64,000 nucleotides of DNA, taken from the NCBI GenBank assembly GCA_013076295.1, contig RQOL01000531.1:1240001-1304000 (forward strand), written 5' to 3'. The notes below the pieces were generated by a model. That model saw only the letters and a program-made list of their open reading frames with translations, did no database searches and was not told where the DNA came from. This DNA comes from Sanderia malayensis (Eukaryota > Cnidaria > Scyphozoa > Semaeostomeae > Pelagiidae). Made by a program: the position numbers and the translations under genes. This document shows, in pieces, positions 1-12,030 of this stretch. Position 1 is the first letter of the stretch. Each line of letters opens with the position of its first letter.

Positions 1-52
1 GACATTTTTACCATAAAATACCATTATTTTGAAATAGAAACATGGCTAATAC

Positions 53-3000
53 CTTGTCGTAGGACCTCACAATCAGTGGTCTACCAGTTAGCGTTTTAAA
101 CTCTTTAAACCGTTGCTCTTTGGTCTTGACATCTCGTGGAATTATGTGATATTTAATTATTTGACCTCGATAAGTTTTGTCGTTGAGGAAACTTTTTCTT
201 GTGTTGCCATTCAAGTTTGAAAATGCCTCATTTGTCGGCGCAAAAAGCGTATACTTCTTGGCATCGTCAGTCAGGATTGACCTCACGTCATCAAATTCAT
301 TCAAGTATTTGAGAAATACTGTGAGCTTGTTCTTGAGAAGTGTCTCTTTCAAATTCAGAATTGGTTCTGTAAATAAGAAAGAAATTTGTGAGAAAGTCTA
401 AAAGTTCTGGATATTGCAGAAAAGAAATAGTAATAGAGATTTGAAATGGATTTGTTTTAAATGGAGCAATGAATTCTTTCTTTAAAATTCAGAATTACCT
501 TCGTAATTTTTTCGTCTCACGACTTCTATAATATAAAAAATAATCCACATTTTACAGAAACAATTTACAAAATATGTCTGTCAAATTTAGGATAATTTCT
601 AGAGGTTAATTTCCAAAAGCACTTAACAATGGAAAGTTTTTTATCCATCGTGTCGGTAGAAATGTACAAATTTCGTACCATTTGGGAGTTGTGTGGTGGG
701 ACGAACTCTTGTTGCTTCTGTTGTCTGTTTTGGAATTCCTGAAAGCAAAGGAAATGCTTGAGTTACGATATGCAGCACTTTCCTGCTCTGTTAATGAGTT
801 GAGCGAGAATTTAAGCAAAACAAAGCAAAGATGTCACCGGGTATTAACTGAACATTAACGTCGATATAGACTATCAAAGACTTAATAGATATGTTTATAA
901 GGCGTTTTAGAGCTGTATGGAGGTTGCTGGAGGTAAGCCCGCATTGCTATAAATGGTTTCGTCGCCTAAAGTTTGACAAAATGATTTGATAACATAACTT
1001 GTGAGGCTGGAAATCAAACATTGTTATGAAGTATTCTGAACACTAGTGCTGGTGGTTGCAACAAAAACACAAGAGAAAATCTTCCTAGATCCAGCAAAAT
1101 TTCTAATAGTTCACCATTTTACAATTTTGACAACAATAAATACAATATAAATCTTACCGAGGCATGCCCCAGATGCATCAGACGGTAGTTTTGAGCAGTC
1201 AAAGCTGTCAGCCAACTTCACGTTATTCAAATATCCAATGCAGCTATCTTGAACAGCAATACACAAAGACCGGCATGGCCTGAGCAGCTTTATATCCTCT
1301 CCGGGTACGCAAGGAGGTGTATACAGCGAACAAACGTACCTCTTCACGTGAGCAGAGCAACCTGTCTTAACTAACGCAGAAAACTGATTTAATTCTGCCC
1401 TCACCTGCTGTATGTTATTCGGAAGTTTGGTAAAGCTGAATACGTCGCTGCATACTTCGATGGGATTCTTTGAGCAAACTAAAATATAAACAAGCTATTA
1501 GTTTCTCATGTGTTAAATTGTATTCCTACAAAATTTGGGTAGATTCATTGATGGTAGCATACCAGAAACTGTTGGAGTGGTTGGTTTAGTTTTTGGTATA
1601 GTTGTTGGTTCTTCTCTTGTTGTAGGAGCCTCTGTGACTTCTTTCGTCGTAACTGGAAGAGTTGTTAGTTCCTCTTTCGTTGTAGGAGCCTCTGTAACTT
1701 CCTTTGTCGTTGGTGGAAGAGTTGTTGGTTCTTCTTTTGTTGTAGGAGCTTCTGTAACTTCCTTTGTCGTTGGTGGAAGAGTTGTTGGTTCCTCTTTCGT
1801 TGTAGGAGCCTCTGTGACTTCTTTCGTCGTTGGTGGAAGAGTTGTTGGTTCCTCTTTCGTTGTAGGAGCCTCTGTGACTTCTTTCGTCGTCGGTGGAAGA
1901 GTTGTTGGTTCTTCTTTGGTTGTAGGAACCTTTGTAACTTCCTTTGTCGTTGGTGGAAGAGTTGTTGGTTCATCTTTCGTTGTAGGAGCCTCTGTGACTT
2001 CTTTCGTCGTTGGTGGAAGAGTTGTTGGTTCCTCTTTCGTTGTAGGAGCCTCTGTGACTTCTTTCGTCGTCGGTGGAAGAGTTGTTGGTTCTTCTTTCGT
2101 CTTAGGAGCCTCAGTGACTTCCTTCGTCGTTGCTGGAAGAGTTGTGGGTTCTTCTTTCGTTGTAGGAGCCTCTGTGACTTCCTTTGTCGTTACTGGAAGA
2201 GCTGTTGGTTCTTCTTTCGTTGTAGGAGCCTTTGTAACTTCCTTTGTCGTTACTGGAAGAGCTGTTGGTTCTTCTCTTGTTGTAGGAGCTTCCGTGACTT
2301 CTTTCGTCGTCGGTGGAAGAGTTGTTGGTTCTTCTCTTGTTGTAGGAGCCTCTGTGACTTCTTTCGTCATCGCTGGAAGAGTTGTTGATTCTTCCTTGGT
2401 TGTGGGAGCCCTTGTAACTTCCCTTGTCGTTACTGGAAGAGGATCTTCTTTGGTTGTAGGAGCCTCTGTGACTTCTTTCGTCATCGCTGGAAGAGTTGTT
2501 GATTCTTCCTTGGTTGTGGGAGCCCTTGTAACTTCCCTTGTCGTTACTGGAAGAGGTTCTTCTCTTGTTGTAGGAGCCTCTGTGATTTCTTTCGCTGTCG
2601 CTGGAAGAGTTGTTGGCTTTTCTTTTATTGCAGGAGCCTCCGTGACCTCTTTCGTTGTCGCTGGAAGAGTTGTTGGTTCTTCTTTCGTTGTAGGAGCCTC
2701 AATGACTTCCTTCGTCGTCGCTGGAAGAGTTGTTGGCTTTTCTTTTATTGCAGGAACCTCTGTAATCTCTTTCGTCAATGCTGGAAGAGTTGTTGGCTTT
2801 TGCGCTGTAAACGTTCTTGGGGCTGTTGTGGGTTTGCTCCACTTCACTTTAAATAATGCTAGAGGCAAAGGCGAAATCATCAGTACCTAATTAGTAGCAA
2901 AGCATAAAAGTACCTGACATCATACTTTACCTTCTTCTGCAGATAAAACGTGTCCCACCGAATGTATGACGCCATTTGACACCATGAGATCAGATTTATC

Positions 3001-4768
3001 GACTAGAACCCTGTGTTTCTTGTTGCTTCCTTCTACTTCTATGTTCACGCCAGTTGATTTTGGTATAAGAGTTATCATAGAGCCAGCCATAGTTCGAAGT
3101 ACTGTTGGTCCATAGCTCACTACAGTCGACATAAACACAGGCTTTGGTATTATATGACTCAATACGAATCTCTGCAAAGTAAAAACGCTATGATTTCAGT
3201 TGTAGAGTTTCATTATCAATATCTGATACAACATCAGTTCTGCGACACAATTTGCAAGTTCTACATGCTCCTTGTATTCCTCGCCTCCCCCAAACAATCA
3301 CTGTTTCGTGTATTGAGCTGGTCTTTTCAGATAAATGTTCAACAACTGTTACGATTTAATCTATGTTCAAATTTTACACGTTCATCTACTTCCATTCCAA
3401 CTGCGTTTTATGTTTTATGCGATCGTCAAATGAATTGCACATTAGACGACACTATGGCATTTACTACTTACCCTAGCTGCTCTTCTATTGTTCCTCAGCA
3501 TGTCCAAGCCTGCTGCAGTGAGTTCATTGAAGGCATCATCATGTGGTGTAAACACAGTATAACCAGTAGGTAAAATTATGTTGGCCCTTTGTATCAAGGA
3601 CTTGATGATGTCACTGTGCTTGTCCCTGTCGAGTAAGTCGTTCAGCCTGCCCTCTGATGGGAGCAGGACACCGTCTATAACATGCATCACTCCATTGCGC
3701 GCTTTAATGTCCTTCTTCACCAACTTTTTCCCTTGAATCCATGCATCTGTTTTCTACAATGAACGTAGTATGCGTAATTAAATAATATGACCTCGCTTTA
3801 CGGCCACCTTTATCAATGTAGCAATGGATGTATGTAGGTATTTATGTAGGTAAGTATGAAGGTATGTATGTAGGTATGTATGAAGGTATGTATGTAGGTA
3901 TGTATGTAGGCATGAATGTAGGTATGTATGTAGGTAATTTATGTAGCAATTACAAAATGTTTTTTGTAATTGCTGTCTCTTATAAGTTACCCCGCTGTAG
4001 TACGATCCATTTGTTCTGGTGTGTTTGTGTTTGACCGTATCAATGATCCACTATAATGTGCACATGGCAGTGAGGCTAAGTTGTGCTGAAGTTAAGAATG
4101 GCATAAACAAATCTATTAAAATGAAGCTAAGTTAAGCCTCCTACATCAGGGTTGCATTTAGCGATATAGGGCTCTGAACCCAGAGCAAACTTGGGGTCCC
4201 TCTCTCCTCTATTATTTTGTTACGTCAAATGTCAAAACCACTTTATTTTAGAGTTTGCTGGGCCTCTAATTTGAGAAATCGGTCCCGGGCCCAGTGGATC
4301 CTTCGGCAATGCGGCCCTGATTTATAAGGCTCCTGTGCAGCATGTTTTGTGGTGATGTGCTTTGCTTACATATATAATTGCTAATCGGTTTAATAGAGCT
4401 GTATGAACAACATACCAATGGGGATTTTCTGACGTTCAGAAAGGCTCTTTTATCCAGACCAACTGGCAACATCATGCCATCAACCATCACATTGGTTGGG
4501 CATACCCCATCGATAATGAAGTGATACAGAATGACGTAGTATAGCTTGTTCAAGTTGAATCTCAGCAGTGCCTTGAGTCTTGGTGACAACCTCTTATATG
4601 CTGCATTGCTTGGCACGAATATCGTCATGGTCCGTGTCTCCAGGATGCCTCTCATAAAGGTCTTTTTTGCAACACCGTAGAACCATGACACTGATTTGTC
4701 TTCTTTCAACAGTTGCCACAGTGTCTTCTCCGACGATCCTTTGCTGTTATATTGCGCTATGAATTGAC
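53..4768 (-). CDS. FAS1 / mucin-like repeat / Frizzled-CRD protein (partial, 3' end beyond window)
   Basis: Six coding exons (5'->3'): 4768-4416, 3753-3472, 3171-2931, 2858-1563, 1478-1158, 366-53. All have AG/GT boundaries and their phases agree throughout (1,0,0,1,1,1,0). The first two FAS1 (fasciclin) domains span exons 1-3, with typical FAS1 wording such as TIFVPSNAAYKRL, YTVFTPHDDAFNEL and GVIHSVGHVL. Exon 4 encodes about 432 aa of 20-residue Thr/Pro/Glu repeats (TTKEVTEAPTTKEEPTTLPP type), likely an O-glycosylated stalk. Exon 5 encodes a Frizzled-type cysteine-rich domain with ten cysteines, starting CSKNPIEVC. Exon 6 starts a third FAS1 domain (YTLFAPTNEAFSNL). FAS1 proteins such as periostin and TGFBI are cell-surface or matrix adhesion proteins; Fz-CRDs bind Wnt-type lipids. 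The product is probably extracellular. The first listed exon begins in phase 1, so an upstream signal-peptide exon must exist but was not found. The gene continues past base 1. The combination of domains is unusual. Confidence 0.88.
1590..2800. repeat. 60-bp coding tandem repeat (Thr/Pro/Glu-rich)
   Basis: About 20 copies of a 60-bp unit, with a few 54-bp variants near 2440-2560, lie inside exon 4 of the FAS1/CRD gene. On the minus strand each unit reads as a 20-residue Thr/Pro/Glu/Lys repeat. The array stays in frame throughout. Units in 1600-2100 are nearly identical, which suggests recent expansion or homogenisation. The outer units, near 2580-2800, are more diverged (EKPTTLPA variants). 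Confidence 0.95.
3824..3941. repeat. GTAGGTAT-type microsatellite
   Basis: A run of GTATGTAT/GTAGGTAT/GAAGGTAT tetranucleotide variants over roughly 115 bp. It lies in the intron between the first and second FAS1-gene exons of the window. The apparent plus-strand ORF across it is just the repeat. Confidence 0.9.
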
Positions 4769-4859
4769 CTAGACATTAGATAAGCAATTGTCTATAATTT
4801 AAACTTGTATTATTTATTATGCTTTGGCGAACAATAAAAACTTGCAAAAGCTCTCTAAT

Positions 4860-5133
4860 AAGCCTCGAAACGAGATGTTAAATTAAACTCCCCTTCTCTG
4901 GCCCACCCCCTTGTATTTAAACTCTCCTTCTTTGGCCCACCCCCTTGTATTTAAAGTCGTGAACGTTGATGAAATTGTGATTGATTAAGCCATAAACGCT
5001 CATAATAGTTATTTTGTTGTTATTTTAACAAACGTTTCAGCTTATTCGAGAGCCCTATCTTTATTAAGCCCCACCCCCGAAGCTTCAAAAGTTAACTAAG
5101 CCCCCCAGGGCTTAATGGAGCTATTACTGTATA
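4860..5133. mobile_element. Degraded TIR-type repeat with internal 34-bp tandem duplication
   Basis: The right end read inward begins TACAGTAATAGCTCCATTAA, followed by GCCCTGGGGGGC. The left side carries a weakly similar AGCTCTCTAATAAGCC. Inside, a 34-bp unit (..GGCCCACCCCCTTGTATTTA) is duplicated in tandem at 4886-4953. Its style resembles the GCGCTTATT-rich TIR element at 62475-63055. The boundaries are uncertain. Confidence 0.35.
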
Positions 5134-8100
5134 GATTAAGAAGCCTCCAGGTTGATATTTCTGCTCACAATAACGAAGGAAATCATAGACAATTGTCTTT
5201 GATGCAAAACTTGCAAGTTCTTAAGTGTGGCTTTTTACCATGCCACACATGAACAACACTGCTGATGGACAACTTGTCCACCTCTGTAAAATTGACTACG
5301 ATTAATCGGATAAAAACAAGGATTAAAGTCCCGATCTTGTCAAAGCGATAACAATATCAAAAAATCACAACATCAAGTTCATAATTTCGTCCCCTGTGTT
5401 TTGGCTACTTGTTTTCATTTCATAATTCTATGCACTTCTTGTTAAAAGTCACTCGAATGAAACTTGCGACTATAATTAGATAAAGATGTGGTAATGATAA
5501 CATCTTATCCGAAATTTTAAAGGAATGCTTGATGAAAATTGATTAAGCTTATTTGATTCTTGCTACAATTTTGCTTGAAGTCTCTCCTTGCGTGATTAAT
5601 AATGCTTATATTCTTTTAAGTTGAAGTAATTTCCTCTCCTTTGCCTAATACGAAGCTTAGTGAGGCTGGTTTGGCAGGTTTGTTAGGAGTTCTCCTGTTA
5701 AGTGACTTTATAATAAGCCCAAGCCCCACCCTATAACCTATCCGATTTTTATCTAAGGAATTTAATCCATCAGGTCCTACGCTTTGTTTTGCGACGACCA
5801 GATAATCATGCTGAAACAGCAGGGTACTGCGACAGCATCCACAGTTGTTCCTTCTAAAATTTTCCAAAATCTAATATCAAGGACGTGGGAAGCATTTGTA
5901 AATTGGGAGGAGAGAGGCAGGGCACGGCCTTTTGAAGAGCACATTTCATTGCCCAAGACTCATGGCCCATTATATTAGAGTCTGGTTACTGATGAAAGGG
6001 ATGCCTTAGAGCATTTTGAGGCTTGAAGAGTTGTACACAGCTGCGGGCAGGGGAGTCCCAGGAATATTTTTGCAACCGTGCCCTTTTTCCACAATAAACA
6101 TGCCCCTCCCTTTTACTATGAAAATAACTGGGCAAAGAAGACATTTCTCTCATCAAAAAATTGCACTGGTCCAAAATTTGGGCGTTGGTTCCCACGCCTG
6201 TGTCTGAAATATACTCTAAATACCACCTTTCGATAATATTGATCTCAATTTGAAAGTTTCAAACTGGTATTTTTGAAATTCCCTTTGAGAAATTTTACTG
6301 CTTGAGACGTCGCACATTTCTTTAAAAAAACCTAGCCAGGCCCTTTTGTAATATGTCGTTGTATAATTACAATCTTTGACCTACCCTGCTTGTTTTCTTG
6401 CTGGAATTTTCCAAAACAAATATGCCTGTGTCGCTTGTTAAAGTTGTTTATTTAGAACAGAGACAATTGTTTACAATGCCTGTGTAAAAACGAGCTCCCT
6501 CCCCGGTCGCTATTGCAGCTCGTCTTGCAAAATGTTCGATGTTCAAATTTCTTGAATCCTGTAAACTATGCCCACACGTGTCCTGTAGTTATAACAGACG
6601 CGGCCACATCTTGTATGTATAATCTCGTCTGCTGTTAAATACATTTGAGACCTCGACCTTTAGCATATAACTTAGTAATGCAATATCTCGAGGTTGCAAA
6701 GGTCTATTTGATGATGAAACTTTTGTCCAGTAAAGCTTTGACATCTATTTCAATTGGCCAATCTCATTCTGTCTGACCGAAATCTCCCGAGGGGTAGTTC
6801 GATTCGATTTGAAGTTAATCCAAAATGTTAAATTATTGCCATAAGGTGTTTTAGTGTTGTGAAGAATAAAATGTGAAGTGCGCAATTCGCTCAAAGCTCA
6901 GGAGAATTCTTCCTTGTTTGCCCACGCAATCAACGGTCCCACCCTTACCAACTTGAACAATTATCTACCCCACAAAGCTCCCAATGAAGTGCTACCTTAA
7001 AATTTATTGTCTATTAATTCCTCTTCTCTTCTGCTTCGTGTCACGATGTGGAGTTTTCTCCAACACGGCCCAAGGCCACACTGTATGAATATGAATTTTA
7101 CAAACGTTTTCACCTTCTCAAATTCTGGTTATTTAGAGAAGCTCTTTATAAAACTCGAGAGGTCAACTTATACATAGTTCTTCTCATAAGATCTAATTAG
7201 TAGAACCGCGAGCCGCATCTGAAACCAACCTCTTCACCACAGCACGTATGCACGTATTCTCTCTAACACATTCATCGCTATTTGCCTTCAAGGGACGACT
7301 GTCTGGGACATTCGAGATTCATCTTAAAGTTACGGTATACATTGGGAAATCGAGTTATAATCAAGGAAATTGCATTTAACATCGAACCCAGGTACATATT
7401 GATCAAGTTACAATGTTTAACAGTCTTGAACTCACTTATCCACACTGCCTGATAGATCTAGCAACTGTGAAGACTGTGCCCATTTCATTATCCCTAACTG
7501 TCTGCAGTTCAAAACTGCAGAATAAACACGCCGCTATAAGATTAAGTATTGAAAGGAATTGTAATAGAGCTCATACCTGATACACAGATGATGCAGAGCA
7601 TAAGTATTAAACTACAGCTTGCTGAAGTCCGCATCTTTGCAAGACCGTGGGGAATTTTCATCCGCCTTCAAGAAAACCTCTCCTTCCAAGTGTACAGTGT
7701 AACTGCGTTCTGCTACAATGCAAAGCTCTCTTTATTGTCACTCAGACCACGTAATGTAGCAAAACCACACAACTGTGTTATGCTCGACAACTAATTATCC
7801 CGGAATCGCCGTGATAACAATCCATGCTATGATTGCGAAGCGAGCCTTTATAAACACAGGAAGACTGTTGCAATGTTCAGCTTGCTTGTAGCAGAAGCAA
7901 GTTGCTCTGACTCGAATCCGAACTGGCTATCAGACTTTTGCCCTGAGGTTTCATCTTTTGATGGTGGGGGGAAGAGATGGTGTACGATGATTCAATCTCT
8001 CTGGTTACAATTTAATCAAACATATTGAGTTTCATCTAACCATGCACACCTTGGTACGACCAGTGTAATCATCCGAAAATAATCCTCTTAAATGCGCGAT

Positions 8101-9427
8101 ACAAGATAAATAATGCCTCCACTTTGTTACCTTTTCCACCTATATGAGTAGAAATTTTTTTAATACAAATTTTGCCAATGCCAGTGGATTGCCATGCCAG
8201 CGAAACACAGAGAGGACTTCTTTGTCGGCATTTCAAAATATGTTAAACAATAGATATATGCATTCACACACCGATATATTATATCAATAAAAAAGCTCTT
8301 CAATTAAAAATCTTTCATTAGAATTATATAGCAACGCGAAATTACAGCACCTTCACTTACAAGTAAATTACAGTACTCATACCATAGCTTACTGTACCAT
8401 GCCGAGTAGGTTAATAGCAGGAAACTTTAAGTGCTTAAATTTTTGGGAGTTAGCCTAAAGAGGCTCTAAATAAATGGTAGCTAATAGGATTTTTAGGCTG
8501 TCTAGTCTAGATTTTTAAAATGGGTTCTTAATCCTGGAGAAAAAATTAGAACATAGCGGCTTAGTATACTGGCTTATAATTTTATTCCCTTCTCAGCCCT
8601 ACCCTCATCCCTCGAAGTCAGTTATTTTCTTCAGATGTGATTCTGGCAATGCAGCTGTAATGTACTAGCATGATTTAGAAAATAGCAACCTGTTTTAAAT
8701 TTCTAATAGGTTCTAGGGCCTGAATAGGTTCTTTTTTTATAGGGGCATGGAGAACACAAATTTTAGGCTAACAGGCTCTTAACGCTTAGGTTCTCAGTTT
8801 ATAGAGTATTGCGGAGTAGCGCGCCGCGCAGCAGAAGAAGGGAATTCAGAGAACAATGCATCATGTTTGAAGAAATTATTGTGGCTCATATACAGTTATC
8901 TCGTATGACTCTTATTCTCTTTTTAATGTACTTTAGGATAGAAGAGTAACCCACTCTACAAACAGTTGTGACCTATATGCGACCACTCAACCATCCAGTC
9001 TCGTTTCGAATTTCCTTCGCAAGAGATCAAAGAGAGGTAAGCACTGTTGATTAATATGCATTAGCCTGTGGGCCAACACATACACGCCTAACTCAAGAAA
9101 TAGCCATCGCAAAATGCCAAGAATCTTAAAATTACATTGTCTGTGTTTAATCAAAACCAAGAATCGTTGAGCCCCTATTTACAAAGGACGATGTAAATAA
9201 GGATTTAACGCTTTGCCTCAAAATTTGATAGGCTTGGTTAATATTTCACGCTTTGGGCTAAGGAATACACCTATCACTTTAACAAAAGCAGGTACAATGA
9301 CTGCAATTGAAAAATATCTACTGATCTATTTATTATTAAACCAATGTTTACGATATGAAATATCGCCGGCCAGGCTCCGTTTCAAAGAGAAAAATATAAT
9401 ATCAACTCCATATCATGTCAACCGCAC

Positions 9428-9433
9428 TTTATT
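9428..9433 (-). terminator. Candidate polyadenylation signal of THOC1
   Basis: AATAAA on the minus strand, 162 nt downstream of the THOC1 stop codon. It is the first canonical hexamer seen beyond the stop. Confidence 0.45.
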
Positions 9434-9594
9434 TTCATAAATATACGAGATTCTCTCTATACCACGTTATAGTTGAAACCAACAATTTCCCTGGTACACA
9501 CAACGAAAGCTAGCTTATTCGTGACAATACTTGAACTATTCAAGTGTGTAATTAATCTAAGTGTTTTGGGTTTGTTCATTGGAGTTTTATCATG

Positions 9595-11725
9595 TCAATG
9601 CAACTCAGACTTTTGCGTGTTGATATCCTTTGTTACTTGAGTTAGCGCATTGGTTAGGTAATCGGACAGTGGTTTGAACGGCTGATTGCTCGGCGTGAAG
9701 AAGTTACAGCTTCTGCGAGCTAAAAGCCTCAATGCTCGCCAGCCAAACTCACTTTTGTTCACAAGTTTGTACTCATCTTCTATCCCTGCCTCTGGATCAG
9801 TTTGCTCGATTGCTTCTTCGAAGAACTCCGGCAGACTTGGAAGAAATTTCGTCCTGTTCTCAGCTTTGCATGCTTCGAGATTATCAGGGCAGATATTCCA
9901 GAGACGGCTTAACTCTTGGCTACCCAAGTCAAGCTTCTTGCTGGATCTGTGTGCAAGCTCTTCGCCTATACTTCTTTTACGCGATCTCTTGATGACTGTG
10001 ACGTCAGGTTGAACGTCATCTGTGACTGACGATGAGGAGGAAGATGATGATGAAACACGAGCAAAACTCGGACATCCTTCGTTCTTCCAATTCATCCAAT
10101 TCTCCTCGCGGTTTAGTATATGCAAGACAGTCTTCACAAAAGCATCTCCATCAGGTGGAGTCTCAGTAAGTAGATTGACAACCTTGGTCCTTGTGTCGCT
10201 AAGCCATTGCTGTTGCAGATCACTCAACGTCTGATTTGGCTTTGTGTTGGCATTCAAAAACTGGAACAATATCAAACATTGGACTAGTATGTGGCGTCTG
10301 AAATTGCTATCATTAAGTTGCAGGTCCATGAGATTCTCATTTGTTAGAAACTTTGGGAAATACTGTCTCATTGAGTTGTCTTCTTTGATTATATCAGTTA
10401 TCGTCAAGTTTTCTTTCACATCTGATCCTTTCTTGCGTCGCTGTACATGCTCCAGTTTGTGACTTGACAGCGTCTTTAAAACCTGCAAGAATGAAGTTAC
10501 ACAAAAATTTTATAAGAAATTTGGATCAGTACTTGGTACCAAAAGTTTCTTAATTTGGCATGACAATTTTGGCATTTTAGAACTACAATTTTCTTAATCA
10601 GTTTCTTATCTTTGGATCTAGAATTATTTTATTGTTCTGAAGTTAGGCATTTTTGGATAAAACATAAACTCTGATCGTCACAAAAAGGCTGTGCCGATCA
10701 AAATAAAAATTACAATCTTTTTCAAACAAAAATGTGCCACACACACAAACTGAGATCAATGGACTCTTGTTTAAGAACATAAATTGTACATGTTCCATTA
10801 TTTTCAAGCCTGATATGAAAGCTTCTTAAATGTTTGACTGTCCTAGTTCTAGTTTTAAACCAGTTTCACTAAACAGTCAATCACAGCTCTCCCTAACAAC
10901 AGTGAACAATTCTAATGCACAATCTATCATCCTGTTTCTTACCTGTGTTGTGTTCATTTTCAAAGCTCGCCAACCAACTGGTGTGTAACACTTGGATGGA
11001 TTGCTGAAAAAATCTTGCATTGACCATAGTTTCACATACAATCCAAAATCAATGGGATTAGATGTTGGCAGCTCTCCTTCCTCAGCTTCCATATTTCCAT
11101 CATCCTTTACGTTGTTTACCTCTGCTTGTGGACCAGTTTTCTTTTTAAATATTGTAACATTCTCGAGATTAAAGTGACTCATCAAATTCAGGGCTGATTT
11201 CTCTTCCAACGGGAACAGTCTTGCCAAAAACAGTTGTATTCGACCACAGAAGACAGTGTTCTGAGACTTTGACAGCCTTCTCAAAATATCATTGCACATT
11301 CTTAACAGATGATTTTTGCACGTTGAAAAGAATAAATCCGAAGTCCATACAGGGACACTTTCTTCCACAAAGCTGAACAGCTGAAGACATCTGTCAATCG
11401 TTAATGTCTCAGCCAAATCTGCCAGAAGCAAAACAGCCGTGCTACTCGTGCACAGAGAGTTCTTTGCACATGCAATCGCAAATCTAACAATGGAAATTCC
11501 TGCAGATACCATGTCATCGTTGCCTTTCTCGACAACAAACTTCTGCAAGCATTCCTTAAAGGCCTGGTCGCAACAGGCTTTCTTGTCCAGGTCAGATGCA
11601 AGTTGCACATTGTTGAAAGTGTCTTCGATGAATTTTGTGTCTGTATCATTTAGTCTTTTCTCGATTCGCTGGCAAAATATCTTCTTGATCGAGGAGAAAT
11701 CAAATATTGTGTCCGCCATTTTCAT
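9595..11725 (-). CDS. THOC1: THO complex subunit 1
   Basis: Two coding exons, 11725-10943 and 10482-9595, joined in phase 0 (..CACAG|GTAAGA; TTCTTGCAG|GTT), give 556 aa. THOC1 (Hpr1) is a core subunit of the nuclear THO/TREX complex, which couples transcription elongation with mRNA packaging and export. Family signatures include the block LMDLQLNDSNFRRHIL (about residues 312-327), the PPDG..ENW..WKNEGCPSF segment (about 371-401) and RLWNICPDNLEACK. Further downstream are FFEEAIEQTDPE and GWRALRLLARRS. A poly-serine run follows residue 403, then an SV40-like basic NLS, KRSRKR. The protein ends shortly after the conserved elongated region. The vertebrate protein has about 100 more residues, including a death domain, and no exon for these was seen downstream. 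The start MKMAD is the only ATG context fitting the family's N-terminus; an alternative ATG lies two codons in. Confidence 0.95.
10507..10880 (+). mobile_element. MITE-like repeat, copy A (TTTTATAAGAAA family)
   Basis: This segment fills most of the THOC1 intron. It aligns over its whole length with the reverse complement of 26986-27375 in a CCDC149 intron. Shared blocks include AGTTTCTTAATTTGG, GTTTCTTATCTTTGG and GTCAATGGACTC / GATCAATGGACTC. The copies end in imperfect inverted TTTTATAAGAAA / TTTCTTACATAAAA. No ORF was seen. Confidence 0.6.
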
Positions 11726-12030
11726 GCGTGCTTGGGGTTAGACTCACTATATTGCGTCCCTGTGGTGTGTTGAGCGTACGAACAACTCTCAAAAAAATCT
11801 CTTCTTTTGTGGTAAACTTTGGCAATTAGTATATTAAAACAACAAACAGGCTAGTGAAAATCAAACTTAAGAAAAGTAAGATATTCATTTTAAAAGTAAT
11901 TCAAAAGTAAGTAAGTGATTTATTCAAAAGTAAGTTATTAATAGTTAGATTAAGTAAGTAATGTTCTTGTAAATAAGTGAATTGTCAATTGTGCTTGCAC
12001 TAAATCGAGACTCGTGCAACAAGTCTAATA
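11726..12030. other. THOC1 upstream region
   Basis: 5' flank of THOC1, presumably containing its promoter and 5' UTR. It includes an AAGTAAGT-rich stretch at about 11868-11965. No TATA box or other recognisable element was placed with confidence. Confidence 0.4.

Larger units (their letters stand above)
4769..9594. other. Non-coding stretch between the FAS1/CRD gene and THOC1
   Basis: No convincing coding exon was seen. It must hold the missing 5' exon(s) and promoter of the FAS1/CRD gene unless these lie elsewhere. It contains a degraded repeat at about 4860-5133, AT-rich sequence and short open frames without splice context. The AATAAA signal at 9433-9428 (minus strand) is 162 nt beyond the THOC1 stop. 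Around 8400-8830 the words TAGGTTCT and TTAGGCT recur in both orientations, probably decayed repeat DNA. Confidence 0.6.

Noticed and set aside
606..818. Minus-strand 70-codon frame between the CRD exon and the next FAS1 exon
   Set aside because: The CRD exon (phase 1 end) joins directly and in frame to the exon at 366. The frame has no domain resemblance and no need to be an exon.
1535..2890. 451-codon plus-strand open frame (Val/Gly/Ser-rich)
   Set aside because: It is the antisense of the Thr/Pro/Glu repeat exon. A repeat with a 60-bp period stays open on the other strand by construction, and the minus strand has matching splice phases.
3154..3573. 139-codon plus-strand frame over the FAS1 exons
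   Set aside because: It is antisense to the FAS1 exons and has no family resemblance.
9686..10012. Plus-strand frames over THOC1 exon 2
   Set aside because: Antisense shadows of a well-supported coding exon.
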